A stretch of 64,000 nt of DNA from Myrica gale (Eukaryota > Streptophyta > Magnoliopsida > Fagales > Myricaceae), in NCBI GenBank assembly GCA_963930655.1, contig OZ005600.1:7009501-7073500 (forward strand), given 5' to 3'. Below the pieces are notes generated by a model. That model ran no database searches. It worked only from the letters and a program-made list of their open reading frames with translations, and was not told the origin of the DNA. Shown here one piece after another: positions 35,366 through 47,219 of the stretch (positions within the stretch are counted from its first letter, which is position 1; every line of letters begins with the position of its first letter). A program made the position numbers and the translations under genes.

Positions 35366-36754
35366 TCAGCTGGAATTCTTCAAGTTTAGGATCCCATTGA
35401 AGTTGCTGCATTCAAACAGGGCCTTAGCAGTCATCTCCCTCTCAAACCTCCAAATGTAATTCAGTCCCACTAACAGCTCGGTGATGGCAGCCTCAGTCTT
35501 CTCCTTGTTGGCAAAAAGTAGTGTCTGCAGAAGCAACACATTCGTTTTGGGCACCAAATTCTGCTGCTCAAAGCTCCTTTCATTTTGCCATTTTATCATG
35601 TTATGTGCTAATGGTGACAACCACCCCAAGATACTCCCCAAGGCCTCCCTCCACTCTGCAGCAAGCCCCGGATCGCTCGCGGAAAACCCCACGGACCCCT
35701 TCAACCTAGCCCTCAGCATGGATCGGATGCTACTTGGTAACATCGCATAAAGGTCATCCCTCGCGTCCACACCGACCAATTGTGGCGACTTGATCATCTT
35801 CTCCATTACAATGATCAAATTCGCGTAGTGTAGGGATAAAGCTGCGGCGCCCAGCGTAGTTGCTGGGGGCTTTAGAAGCTTGGAGTTGGACTCGAAAAAC
35901 TCACCGGCCAAATCTTTCTTTTCCTCAAGTTTCATTAATGGACCTGAAACGAAGGTACAAGAACTAGGGCTATGATCGGAGGGGTGGACTGTGGCCGAAG
36001 CTGAGATACTGCGAGTCAGAGACTGTGGACATTGTCCTACACCGAAGACAATTTTGATCCTTGCCAAGGTAGTGAAAATAGTCCGTGCAAGCATGGAGAC
36101 AACAGTATCGAAGCTTCGATTCCATAGTGATCTCTCTTTTTGATACTTAACCTCCTGTCTTTGCCAGAAAATCTTCTGCTGAAGGTCACAGATCGATGCC
36201 TCAGTTTCCTTACACTTGAACGATTTTCTTAACCCACTTTCCAGAATAGAAAGCTCGTCCATTTCTCTATGTAGCGTGGCCGTGACGGTGACGTATCTCT
36301 CCATCTTCTTGATTCTAGCCTCCATTTCTTTCCAGCTTAGAACCCAACCATGAGGGTCGCCGCCAGAGTTGGCGAACTCCTCGAACCAGCGCCCGAAGCA
36401 GCGGAGAGTCGGGTCCTCGCATTTCTTGCTTATTCTGCACACCGACTTGGCGACGAGTCTGAGATTCTCAGCCAGTTCCGCGCATGCAAGGCCAAGGAGA
36501 AAAGCTTCGTCGCTGGAGACGATCTTGTGGACTCCCTCGAGAGAGACAGTCTCGTTGCGGAGGCGGACTATGTTCTTGTCCGACAGGGATTGCCACAGGT
36601 GGAGGAGCTTGGACATGAGGCCGGAGATCTCGAAGGCTAAAACGCCAACGTCGGACTTCTTTACCTGTTTTGGGTTCGGTGCGGCTGGTTTTGCAGCATC
36701 AAAACTGTGGGATATCGCCGTTTTTACCTTAATAAGCCAATTTTCGAAGGCCAT
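35366..36754 (-). CDS. DUF3475/DUF668 protein, PSK SIMULATOR-like
   Basis: Single-exon 462-residue protein on the minus strand. DUF3475 spans about residues 36-94 (VGVLAFEISGLMSKLLHLWQ, then VSSDEAFLLGLACAEL). A charged helical middle section covers about 140-210 (MEARIKKMERYV, IFWQRQEVKYQKE). DUF668 spans about 298-390 (TTLGAAALSLHYANLIIVME, DDLYAMLPSSIR, WREALGSILGWLSPLAHNMI). This domain pair defines the Arabidopsis PSI family, reported to promote growth with phytosulfokine and to carry N-myristoylation in some members. The N-terminus here, MAFENW, is not a myristoylation site. Lack of introns fits the short-member clade that includes At5g51670. The start is the first in-frame Met and precedes a basic segment typical of the family. 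Confidence 0.88.
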   Translation of the reverse strand: MAFENWLIKVKTAISHSFDAAKPAAPNPKQVKKSDVGVLAFEISGLMSKLLHLWQSLSDKNIVRLRNETVSLEGVHKIVSSDEAFLLGLACAELAENLRLVAKSVCRISKKCEDPTLRCFGRWFEEFANSGGDPHGWVLSWKEMEARIKKMERYVTVTATLHREMDELSILESGLRKSFKCKETEASICDLQQKIFWQRQEVKYQKERSLWNRSFDTVVSMLARTIFTTLARIKIVFGVGQCPQSLTRSISASATVHPSDHSPSSCTFVSGPLMKLEEKKDLAGEFFESNSKLLKPPATTLGAAALSLHYANLIIVMEKMIKSPQLVGVDARDDLYAMLPSSIRSMLRARLKGSVGFSASDPGLAAEWREALGSILGWLSPLAHNMIKWQNERSFEQQNLVPKTNVLLLQTLLFANKEKTEAAITELLVGLNYIWRFEREMTAKALFECSNFNGILNLKNSS

Positions 36755-36969
36755 GGTTGTATTTTGTGTGGCGAAGATTAATAAGTAGGATGAACAAAAA
36801 TCCTAAAAGATAACTATAACACTTCTCTAAGAAGAAGGAAGGAGACGGAGTTGGTGTGATTTTCTTTTGGGTTGGTTATTGGTTTGGTTTGATCAGAGAA
36901 GGAAATAATTGAAGAGTGGGAGTTTCAGAGATGACGATAAAAAAGGAGGTTGAAGATGTAGGCGTTAAG

Positions 36970-37129
36970 GGGAAAATCTGGGCGTCCCGCTGGGGCGTCC
37001 CGCCAGCGTCCCGCTGGGGGACGTGGCGGTGGGACCCAGCGTGGGGCCACCATTTCCCTTTGGGGGAAATTGCTGGGCCCCACTGCCACGTCCCCCAGCG
37101 GGACGCTGGCGGGACGCCCAGCAAGTCCC
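36970..37129. mobile_element. GC-rich hairpin MITE of Mutator type
   Basis: A 160-bp element flanked by the exact 9-bp repeat GGCGTTAAG (36961-36969 and 37130-37138). Arms at 36993-37033 and 37079-37119 are inverted repeats matching at 40 of 41 positions, and the termini GGGA....CTGGGCGTCC also pair. It lies 216 bp upstream of the DUF668 start codon, in its promoter or leader. It is strikingly GC-rich in an AT-rich neighbourhood. No coding capacity. Confidence 0.85.
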
Positions 37130-37139
37130 GGCGTTAAGC

Positions 37140-37429
37140 TCGTGGGGTGTTTGAGAACGTGAAAGTCTAATAGGAGAAACCAGAGAGAGAGACAGGGGAG
37201 GGGGGAGGGTTGTACACGAAGTGCTTTAACCCAAACGCACTCAGAGCGAGTGACAGATTATGTAACGTAAAGGTATTTTGTCTTTTGTGATTAGAGAGCC
37301 CCAGACGCTTCCGAAGAGCGTGGAACCTTAAGAGCTCCATGTCATGTTCTTCCATAAATTGCAATAATTTACAATCTCAGTCGGTAAGAAAAAGTTTTTC
37401 TTGGGTACTGTTTGAACGCGGAAAAACAA
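37140..37429. other. Short spacer, no gene seen
   Basis: GA-rich start (37180-37210), then unremarkable sequence up to the SINE. Confidence 0.5.
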
Positions 37430-37704
37430 TTTTTTTTTGGGATGGAGTATGAAAATTCGGGCACCTAACCACGTGTATGTAGTTCAGACGAACTTGATTT
37501 AGTATATGCACGAGATGAACTTAACGCCATGACAAACTCCGAGCCGTGCAGCCCTCCTAAACCACACATGTCAGTTAAGTTCGGCTTCGCTGAGTGATTG
37601 GCCCCAAGGAGTTGTTTGCACCTGAGAGGATTCGAACTTGGGACCTCAGGGGAGCAAACTCCTAGGCCCCAAACCTTCACCACTCAGGCCAACCCCTTGG
37701 GGTT
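37430..37704 (-). mobile_element. tRNA-derived SINE, minus strand
   Basis: On the minus strand the head reads GGGGTTGGCCTGAGTGGTGA (A-box-like). A canonical B box, AGTTCGAATCC, follows at 37638-37628. The body GGCGTTAAGTTCATCTCGTGC and CAAGTTCGTCTGAAC matches the SINE at 17852-18070. The 3' end is an A-run (complement of TTTTTTTTTGGG at 37431). This is the better-preserved of the two copies. Confidence 0.8.
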
Positions 37705-38625
37705 GAAAAAAAAAACCTTTTTTCTTAGTGCTGTTTTTGTCTAAACGAAGGAGGGCAGCTTCATTATTGTTTTTTTTTTTTGCTAACTTTGCTCTTTTAA
37801 CGTGTATTGTTAATTTGACCAAGAATCTTAACTCAACGTAACGAAGGAAAAAGGTTTTTCCTTGAGAAAGCAAAACTCCATTTTGTTCAGTATAACGATC
37901 GAGTTAAGCTTCTTAGTCCAAAAAGAAGAAAAAGAAAAGCTATATGCTTCAGGTTTAGATGTTAAGCTAGCTAACATTGAATCTCGAACTTATAAATTAA
38001 TGTCCTGCTAACCGTAATCGGAAATAGAGCAGCTAGCAAATTGCTTGAAGTTGACCAAACTTAACTGTTGAATTAGGAGAGACATGTGGGAGATCAAGAT
38101 GGTGCAGGACATATTATATGGTGGCACTGGCATGTAATTGTATATATAGAAGGTGCATGTTGGAAAGACAATGCATACTCTTTGGGTGGTGGAAATATAA
38201 AGAAAATCCCACTAGCTTATTCATACCACAGGGTTAGTTAAACTGTGGGTGTTTGTTGGGTTAGTGGATTTTAGGGGTTTCCAGGGAGAGAGTCGTAGAA
38301 TTTGATACCTTTAAACAATTGTGAAGGTGAGGGTCTCACTTGATGATCTCCAAAGGCACTTTTTTTTTAACCTTTGCCATAGCTTTTGCCTACCAATGGA
38401 AGGGCAGGGGACGATTTCCTTGTTTAGTTGTCGGAAAAAGAATAGGCAGCCATGAGGCCCATTCTACATTTCCATATCTTGATAAGAGTGCGCCTCAAAA
38501 ACAATTGAGTAGGGTAAACTCATCTTTCTCTCTCCCACAATTGTTTAATGTTCTGTCCTCCGACTCCTCCTTTCACGAGCTATCGAGTGAAAAAGGGAAA
38601 AACGAAGTCTAATTCCTAGTCGTGT
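37705..38625. other. Intergenic, no gene seen
   Basis: No recognisable gene or element. A frame at 38340-38612 has no homology that I recognise. Confidence 0.5.
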
Positions 38626-38634
38626 TATTATAAT

Positions 38635-39698
38635 GGGTTAAATGCATTTTATACCCATGTGTTATTCGAGAATTACAAATATACCCTTGAGGTAAACAAA
38701 GTCATTTTTCATACCCCTGAAGTAAACATCAAGATCACAATATGTCCCTCCGTTAGTGTGCCACTTGAAAAACTAACGGTAAATGCTGACACGTCATCGC
38801 GAATACCTCAGGGGCATATTTGCAATTTGCGAATACCACAGGGACATGAGATGCATTTAAGCCTTTTTTAAAAAATATTTAAAATTAATTTTTTAAAAAT
38901 AAACACGTCAGCACTAATTAGATGATGACACATCATCATCTTTAATTTTAAAAAGAAACTATTATTTAAAAAAAAGACTTAGTCTCATTTTCCTTCAACA
39001 TATCTCATATGTTCGTTTTTGTCTTTTTTTATATAAATTTAAAAAAAAACATGCGTAGTTCAACTTAGCCACTGTATTCGTTTCTGTGTGTTTTGTATTT
39101 AATATTTTAATTTTAATTTTAAAAAAACGAACACAAAACGACTTAGCCCCATTTCCCTTCAACTTAGCCTATGTGTTCGTTTCTATCTTCTTCTTTTTTT
39201 CCTTTTTCATAAATTTTTTAAAAAAAAAAACATGTGTAGTTTAAAAAAACACACACATAAACGAATACAGTGGATAAGTTGAACTACACAAGTTTTTTTA
39301 AAAAAATTATATATATAAAAAAAGACAGAAACGAACACATGAGCTATGTTGAAGGAAAATGAGGGTAAGTCTATTTTACAAAAAAAAAATTAAAAAATGA
39401 TGATGTGTCATCATCTAATTGGTGTTGACGTGTCTATTTTAAATATTTTTTTTAAAAAAAGGCTTAAATGCATCTCATGTCCCTGTGGTATTTGCGAATT
39501 GCAAATATGCCCCTAAGGTATTCGCGATGACGTGTCATCACCTGATTGGTGTTGACGTGTCTATTTTTGTCACGTCAACATTTTCCGTTAAGAGTTTCAA
39601 ACGACACTAACGGATGGACATATTGTGACCTTGATGTTTAACTCAAGGGTATATTTGCAATTCGCGTATACCACAGGGGTATGGGATGCATTTAACCC
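38635..39698. mobile_element. 1.06-kb foldback Mutator-like element
   Basis: The ends are GGGTTAAATGCATTTTATAC and, reversed, GGGTTAAATGCATCCCATAC. TATTATAAT flanks both sides (38626-38634 and 39699-39707), the 9-bp duplication of Mutator-like elements. The inverted repeats extend far inward: the left half (TCAGCACTAATTAGATGATG, GTAGTTCAACTTAGCCACTG) pairs with the right half (CATCATCTAATTGGTGTTGA, CAGTGGATAAGTTGAACTAC). The whole element can fold. It encodes nothing. Confidence 0.92.
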
Positions 39699-39707
39699 TA
39701 TTATAAT

Positions 39708-42700
39708 TATCGGCAATTGAATAGCATCGATCATACTTTTTGTAGGAAATAGATCCCTTGATCTATTCTTGAGATATATATAGCTGGCAAGTTCATGAAG
39801 TCTGGACAAATTAGATCGTGCTTGCCTATCTATTAGCTGCATGTGCGTTTGTGTTATATGGACAAAAAGGATGAGGAAAACATCAACACCTGCGTATATA
39901 TAAGAAAAAGGACTGATGAGTAGGGGTTTCTAAAGCGAGCACATGCAATTACTCTACCACCCATTTCCTTTGGACTCCGAAATTTCGTAGTTTTCGGGTA
40001 TATATTTTATTTTCTCTAGGACCACGATAGTAATTATCTCTGCGAATGCAAGTATGTCACCACAAAAGGACTCAAAAATCGAGACAAGCAAATTTTAATT
40101 ATCTGCGATCACTGTCTCTGCTTATGGGCGATTTTGTTCATGTTGCCCAGGAGTCGCCGGGATCTGCATGGTAATTGAAGAAGAGGATCGACAACAATGC
40201 TCAGTTCGATGGGGAGCTCTTCAAAAATTGTGGGGAAAGGAAGCCCCCCACACTTGATTCATATTGGCTTGAATGTGGACATTTGTCACTCAGGGATCGG
40301 GCTGGTTCATATCAAACTGAAGATCCTGCGACGTACGTAGTAGTACTCTTTTTCATCAACCAGATATTTCCTAACTCTTACAGTACTGATACTGTTCTTA
40401 ATATATATTAGTCAACCAGGAACTGGAGTTTGCAAAGAAAAGTACGCTGGAGACTGATTTAGATAAAAGAATAAAGAAAAGGCCGGGATTTGACATGTCT
40501 TTTTGTACGCATGCATGCAATGTACCAGCTGAACTCAATCGCCAAACCCTAAGAAGATCTTAGATTGTCTACCCTGTAAGTTGAGGAACTTTGGTATATT
40601 TTTTTTCATATGTACTTAACGCTAGGCAACATAATTTGAGGAAATCGAAATGGTCCGGCGACTCTTGTCATATTGAACGAATCAATTCCTCCTTAAAAGT
40701 TTTAAAAAGAAAAGCTTTACGTAAAACGAAGCTAATCTGGTACGCACATTTATATTACCATTGTTTTAGTTTACTTTCACTAATGTTTTAATAAGTTCAA
40801 AATTTTATAAGTACTGTTATCAATTCTTTGAGGCTATCTTTAAGATCTTTGGTCTTATAATTACCTGATTTGTGTGAAATTGAGGACTGCATATGTTCCA
40901 AGATTAATAAATTAAGCTGATCCGGACATCCGGTTATAAAAAAAAAAAATTAAGAAGTACACTGCTGTCGTACGTGTTTCACGGGGGTGTTTCATGTGCC
41001 AGTTATTTTCCCGTACGCGGTATGCCTCTTTGAATACAAGGTCTAGGTATATGGATGAGATCAGCTAGGAATTAAGACTATTAAGTTGAGGAGTTTCGGA
41101 ATTTTATGATAATGTGAAGCAGACTGTGGGCAAGACAATTTACATGGACCAAAAAAGTTGCAAATTATAATCATGTATTGTGAGCCATGCGGACCAATCT
41201 GATTCCATGGGTGGCTGCCTCCCGTGCTTCCCCGCTCGTCAATCACTCAAGAAGAAATCATGAACCAGGGCTTTGGTGGTCAGAACCGGCTGACTCTGAT
41301 GCAGTATTCATACAAGATGCCATCATCCATATTAAGTGGTTGATGATGCCACGCACTAGTTGCTAACAGAGTCTTCCACTTTCCTCTACCAAATTAATGG
41401 CAATGTCAGTGTGGAGCACTGTGGATCTGAAAGTGATATATATTCTCGAAGGTTATGGTATTACGTATGAAGAGTTACAATATACTCGAAGGCTACGTAC
41501 CTATCGTGAGCTGCACTTGGCATACATATCAGGAAGCTGGAAAATGTCGCTTGTTATCATTTGACCACTGCCCAGTACAGAAAAGACACTTTCTGAAGAA
41601 CATTTCTGTCGCTTTTGTGGGTATTACTGCACCGTACTCCTTGTTCTAATGTGCTCATGAGCTTGTAAGGTCAAAATTGCAGCATATGAATTAAGCTCCC
41701 TGAATTCAGTAGGACTATAACGCGGCACGATTTTTTCCTTCTATGTATTTTACAAGAGCGAGAACTTCTCAAGAAATGGAAATATTGCAGTTCTTTTTGC
41801 TGGAAGTAGGAATATTAACAACCACACCTTTCTTAAAACAAATCTCCAAGGGAATGATAAGAGTTCGAGACCTGCATGCACTTAGCTAGCTATTGCATCA
41901 GATCAAGGACACAACCTCATGCAGATCTCCTACGGCCTTCCAGTATACTCTAGAAGTAGGGTGGTGAAAAGAGCTGCCAAAAAGACAAATCAAGACCCTT
42001 TGTATTCTCTCTACACTTCAATGTTTTGTGCACATAAATTAAAGACCAATAGTCAGCTCATGATCAGTACAACGTCTAATCTGAGCTCGATCCTCGCGTG
42101 GACAAAAATGTGACAAAGCATTTCAAAATGGAATAGTAGTAATGCATGATCGACAACAACACCCTTTTCCAAATCACATAGATTGTAACTCTGCTTGCTT
42201 TAAAAAAGCTAAGAAGAAAATACATGCATGCACCTGCATGTGGGCTGGCACTAGCTTGCTGGCGACATTTGACCAATTCCCTCTTCCTCTTTCAAAATAC
42301 ATGAAATCATCCGGAAAAAAAAAAAAGATGACAAGAAAATTACTCGACTGTGAGTCTGTGACTCTCTTGTTTGGTGGGGCAAAGCCCGCCACTTGGCCGG
42401 AAATGGAATCTGGCCGAGTTGACTCGGAAACTAGAAATAGGACACGGGAAGGGCAGGGCAGGGCAGGACTAGCCGAGTTGACTCGGGCCACTAGCAACGC
42501 CCTCCATGGCCTTGGACCCATACGCAAGACTTTTGTCCTTTCATTTCAAAGCACTCACTGGTTTTTCCTCACTGATCTTGATGTTGACCTAAGTGTTCAA
42601 TTACTAAGATCCCACTACAAAGTGCTTTTGGAAATTAAGAGTCCTTGCTGCTTTGTTGAATGTCTAAAGTGTGTTTCTCTAGCATGACATACAATATTTA

Positions 42701-43889
42701 AAAATTAACAAAAATGAAAGGGAAGTAAATAAACAACTAAATAAAATTAATAAAGAAGAAAAAAAATGATACATTTGCGCGTGAAGGGGCCGACACCGCC
42801 ATTATGGCCTCTCATTGATAAAATCTGGAGTCTTTTGTTCCACTTTTGTTAGACATTCCCTTAAAGAAAAAAATGGACCCAAAGCGAGACGGACGCTTTA
42901 GAAACATCCCTAATGAAGATGATCATGCTTTCTATTCAGTTTGCCCTACTTATGAACCATGCGCACGTGTGTCATCATCATTGTCCATATGTGGTAGACC
43001 AAATTATTCTATCGCCACGCACGTGCCTGAGGCCCCGGACACGCGCAATGTAGGCCTATATGGACTATATTCGTATGGAGGCCCTCGATCTAAGTACAAA
43101 TCGACATTGTGGGCCAGAAGCCCATCTAAAAGATTGGGAGAACCTCATTTGTTTGAAACTCAAATTGTGTACATATACTCTAATTGATTCTAAGCAGTTG
43201 CACAGGTAAACTTCTTCAGATGGAAACAGGGAATCCTAGCCATAACTTATATCTTCATCATTCCTTCCCTTGACTTGAAATCTGTATTAGATACTTGTGC
43301 TGTCATTTCACAGCTAATCACAACTAATTAGGTTTCTTTGTTCATATCTAAGGCATTAATATGCGTGACTTGCACCTCGTCTCAAGGAAGCACAACAAAT
43401 GGTGAAAAAACCTACATATCAGAATGTAATTCAAGATAGGCTACATTTCCAGAGGTTCTAAGAATGGTTCTGCTTTCAGAAGATAAACCAATCCAAAAGA
43501 TATATCTTGAAACGACAGGTATCTGAACAGTGATAAAGATTAAGCCATTAAGGCAACGAGAGAGAGCAATTCAAAATTTATGGAGAAAATCTATCACTAG
43601 AAAAGTAACCAGCCCGAGACTTGACATTCTACAAATGCCTTGTTCGAAAATTGGCTGGTTTTACACCTTCAGACAAGTTGAAGATTTTCTATAAATCTCT
43701 GAATGATATTCATTTGTGGAACAACTTCCTTGATGAAAAATTCCGCCCGGAAGCAATGTCTTCAGGCCATGTATTGTAGAAAGGAGGGCCCAAAGAACAA
43801 GCAAGTGGCGTCTAAAAATGAAAACTTTTTCCTCCCCTACTTATGGCTCAAAACGACATCCTCATTCATCTGCATGAAACTGAAATCCG
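39708..43889. other. Long intergenic stretch, no gene seen
   Basis: Includes the probable 3' UTR of the minus-strand ClpT gene close to 43889. The largest frame, 42142-42687, overlaps an opposite-strand frame at 42174-42527 and shows no domain. No mobile-element ends were identified, although older decayed repeats may be present. Confidence 0.5.
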
Positions 43890-46800
43890 TCAATGGTTTA
43901 TGTAAGGAGGCTTGTCACGGATAACCACCAGCTTACTACTTACAGATTTTGTAAGCTCTTTGGCCTTCTCATCATCAAAACCCAAAGAGGCCATGATCTT
44001 GTGACCTGCTGAATCTTTTTCCAACCAAATTCCAAGAAGCAGATGAGCTGCTGTTATCTCCCCACTTTCACCTGCAGTTCAAATTATATAATTCTCAACA
44101 TGCAAAATTAGTTAAAGAGTGAACGCTATATCACAAGTGTCGGGACATGAAGTATGAAACTTCTTAACCTCCTAATATCGTAGAAAAGTCTGTGACTTTC
44201 TTTTCCCAAGGTTCAGATGTTATCATTGGGGAAAACTTCTGAAGGCATTAGCATGGATTAGATATGCTGTCAATAGTCTAATTACAATAAATTGCACATA
44301 ATTGCAAGGAGATGGGACTCCCTCAATTCCTGAGTGGCCACAAAACATGGTACTCAGATTCACCTACCAAGATTCTCCCATACTTGAAACAGCGATGATA
44401 AGGTGCAAGTCATGAGTCTGGTAGGCATTGTTAGCATTAGAGAGCATCAATGAACGACAAGGGGGCAAAAAGCATAGAGAAAGCTACTCAAAATAGTACG
44501 CATACATTCCAGGACATCTGCAATGATATTAGCATAATAGTTACATTCCCATCATTGCATTCCAAGAGTAAGGTTCATGGAAATCCATGAGACTAAAAGA
44601 GCACTCACCATTGAGATATGATCCAAACACAAACATTCATAATGCCACATGATTTCTCTCTTCATTTAATCTTTTTCAAATTTCCTTGTAACGTTCAACT
44701 AGGAACAGTAAACTTAAGTAACAAGAGCTCTTGAGCCAAAAACGAAAAAAATGAACTTCTTGGCAGCAGGCCTGCCCCAAAAGAGCATCATTGTAACCAA
44801 GCTCGCTATTATAATTTGCTCTGGCACACCTCCAAAGGGGTTTTCTTTTTTATGAATGTACCGCTAAATTATCCAACAGTAGTTTTGCCACGTACACCTT
44901 CATGTTCTATTCCAAAAGGTTGGATATGGCCTTCTATGATAATCATGTCGAACTTGATTTAAAAATACAACAAAATTAGCATTAATTTGCCCAAATTCAT
45001 GTTATACGGCAAAGATCATCATACTTTTCTATTATCAAAGAGAAAAGACCATGGACAATTTCTAGACCTATTCAAACTCCAAATAACACATAAGCATGAG
45101 TTCCAGTCTCTCCATACATTTGGAAAATAGAAGCCAGACACTACCTGACTTCAATTTCTCATCAACAGCCCAATCAAGGGCCCTCTGAGCCGGTTCAGTC
45201 AGCGGAGGATGCTCGGGGCTGAAATAATACATGTCAGATTTTCCAAGTAACTTTACTGTTTCTTCTCGCACCGTAAAAAGAGTAATTCCATTAGCCCTCA
45301 GGAATTTGGCAGCTAGACTTGTTCCTGTAAAGGACAAAAAATAAATAAATAAGGGGATCAATAACAAGGTAACGATCATTAAAGAAATATTCCTAGTTCA
45401 GCAAAGCGTACAGCAGCCAATGGTAGAGACAACAGACAGTTCATAACATGAAATCACACTTATGTCGTTAAAAAAATCTTCTAAAAAAAATTTGAGATCA
45501 GAAAATTGTTATCAGAAGAAGGTAATCCCAAGCTGTTAATAACATAAAATATTTACAACACAGCATCATGAAGTCCGGGGCTGCCAATCCTCCCAATTTT
45601 TCTGGGACAATGTTGAGCACTCAATTATGTGCTAACCACAAGGATTATGTACTTTTCTCCAAAATATACTCTTGGTGATTAATATGAGTACATAGCCCCA
45701 CTAGGTTCACAGATCAATAACCAGAACAAAAGGCAAATCATGACAGCTCATTTTGCTTTTGCTCAATTTTACCATTTTCATTAATCCAAATTGCTCACGC
45801 TCTCCCTTGCCTATTGAGATAAACGTCCAATATTATTAAAGGATCATACTCCTAATGAGCAGTTTTTTTTTTCTGTTGAAAGGTCATTTCTGTAAACCAT
45901 GAATCAATAGGTTAAAACCATAAATCCGAGAAAAATACCTTTTTGGTCCCCTACCTGCCGAGGGCAAGAAAGAAGTTAATGGAAAAATCAAAGAAAATGA
46001 CTGCACATGTTTCATAAATTTCCCTTTTCCTGACAGGCAATTCCTCCTTAGGCATTCAATTATTTGTAGCAGAAGACACTAACTATTTGATGCATACAAC
46101 TCCTCCTTACCATTTGATGCAGAACACCACTCCCTTGTTGAAGCCAAAAAAGCAAGGTATGGAAACAGCAGCTTTGGTTGCTTACCAAGATAATGACGAC
46201 TTCCATAGTTCATTTGCAAATTAAATACAGTAAATGCAGTTAAGAGAAACAAATCTTTAGTTAGCAAAAAAACCAGCTATGAGTCTGGTTGGTCTTCCTC
46301 CTGGAAAATTGAGCTAAAACACCAGTTATGAGTTTAGTTGAGCTCAAATTCAAGTTCAACATTAAGCTTCTTTCAACTATATAGTTGTCAACTTTTCCGT
46401 GCTCAACCTGAGCCTACGGGCTACGAGTTAACGAACCAAACCTGAGCATACCCATTTTCTCGTCCATGAACGCAGATTACAAAGCGTAATTTCCATCAAT
46501 TGTCGTTACAATCCAACATCTACTGTAGAACTTCATGCTACAAATGCAATGAGGATGCTGACTAATATTGCAGCCTGAAAACAAAATACAAACTGCAAAC
46601 GACCTTAAGAATTGGCCGAGATCACTAACCCTCGACTAAAATCCCCATTAGAAGAGCTTCAGTTCCAGTATTCGGATACTTGAGCTTCCTTGCCTCTAAT
46701 TCTGCCATAGCAAATGAATTTATCGCCCTCGCTGACCATCTAATTACATCGCCCAAATCCCAAACAGTCACACCACATAAACTTGACACATAGGGACGCA

Positions 46801-47219
46801 CGCACGCACGCACGCACACACAGCAGGGAAATTCACTCACTTTGGTGCATTCTCAGACGAAGCCCTCTCGGGTTTCCTGGGAAAAAAAACCAAACAGATA
46901 ATTTACACCAAACCCCCTCGCTCCTACAAAGGCAAGAAGCAAAACGTCCAACCATATATACATATTTTCAGGGCATTTGAACATACAGCGTTGGGAGACT
47001 AAAGAGCACCGTGGCAATGGCTGGGCGATGCTTCGAGACCAAACATTTCGAACTCGAGTGCCGAATCGAGAGCTTTCTTCCAATGAAAGAGGTCGCAAAA
47101 TCATTGTGGTTGAGGCGCCGGAGAAGAGTAGGAGAAGACGGATCGGTCGCGTTTCTGTGGCAACATTGAGGGGTGCAGTTTGACAGTATTGGGAGCGCTG
47201 AGAGCGTGTGAGAGGCCAT
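43890..47219 (-). CDS. CLPT1: ClpT, plastid Clp protease accessory subunit
   Basis: Five exons on the minus strand (47219-46987, 46876-46841, 46739-46630, 45324-45145, 44071-43890) total 741 nt and 246 residues, near the ~240 of Arabidopsis CLPT1/CLPT2. Residues 1 to about 70 are Ser/Thr/Arg-rich and lack acidic residues at first, as a chloroplast transit peptide. The rest is a Clp-N-like domain: WSARAINSFAMAELEARKLK, YPNTGTEALLMGILVEGTSL, KFLRANGITLFTVREETVKL, the PEHPPLTEPAQRALDWAV block and HLLLGIWLEKDSAGHKIMAS. These plant proteins bind the ClpPR protease core in the stroma and help its assembly; they lack the ATPase part of ClpC. Synteny with CLPT1 (At4g25370, next to TBL18, from memory) favours that name over CLPT2. 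It is divergent from the TBL gene, about 2 kb apart. Confidence 0.93.
46796..46820. repeat. ACGC microsatellite in the second ClpT intron
   Basis: About five CGCA/ACGC units followed by CACA, lying between exons 2 and 3 of the ClpT gene. Confidence 0.85.

Noticed and set aside
42142..42687. 181-codon plus-strand frame in the 39.7-43.9 kb spacer
   Set aside because: No recognisable domain, biased low-complexity start, and overlaps an opposite frame of 117 codons. No promoter or splice support.
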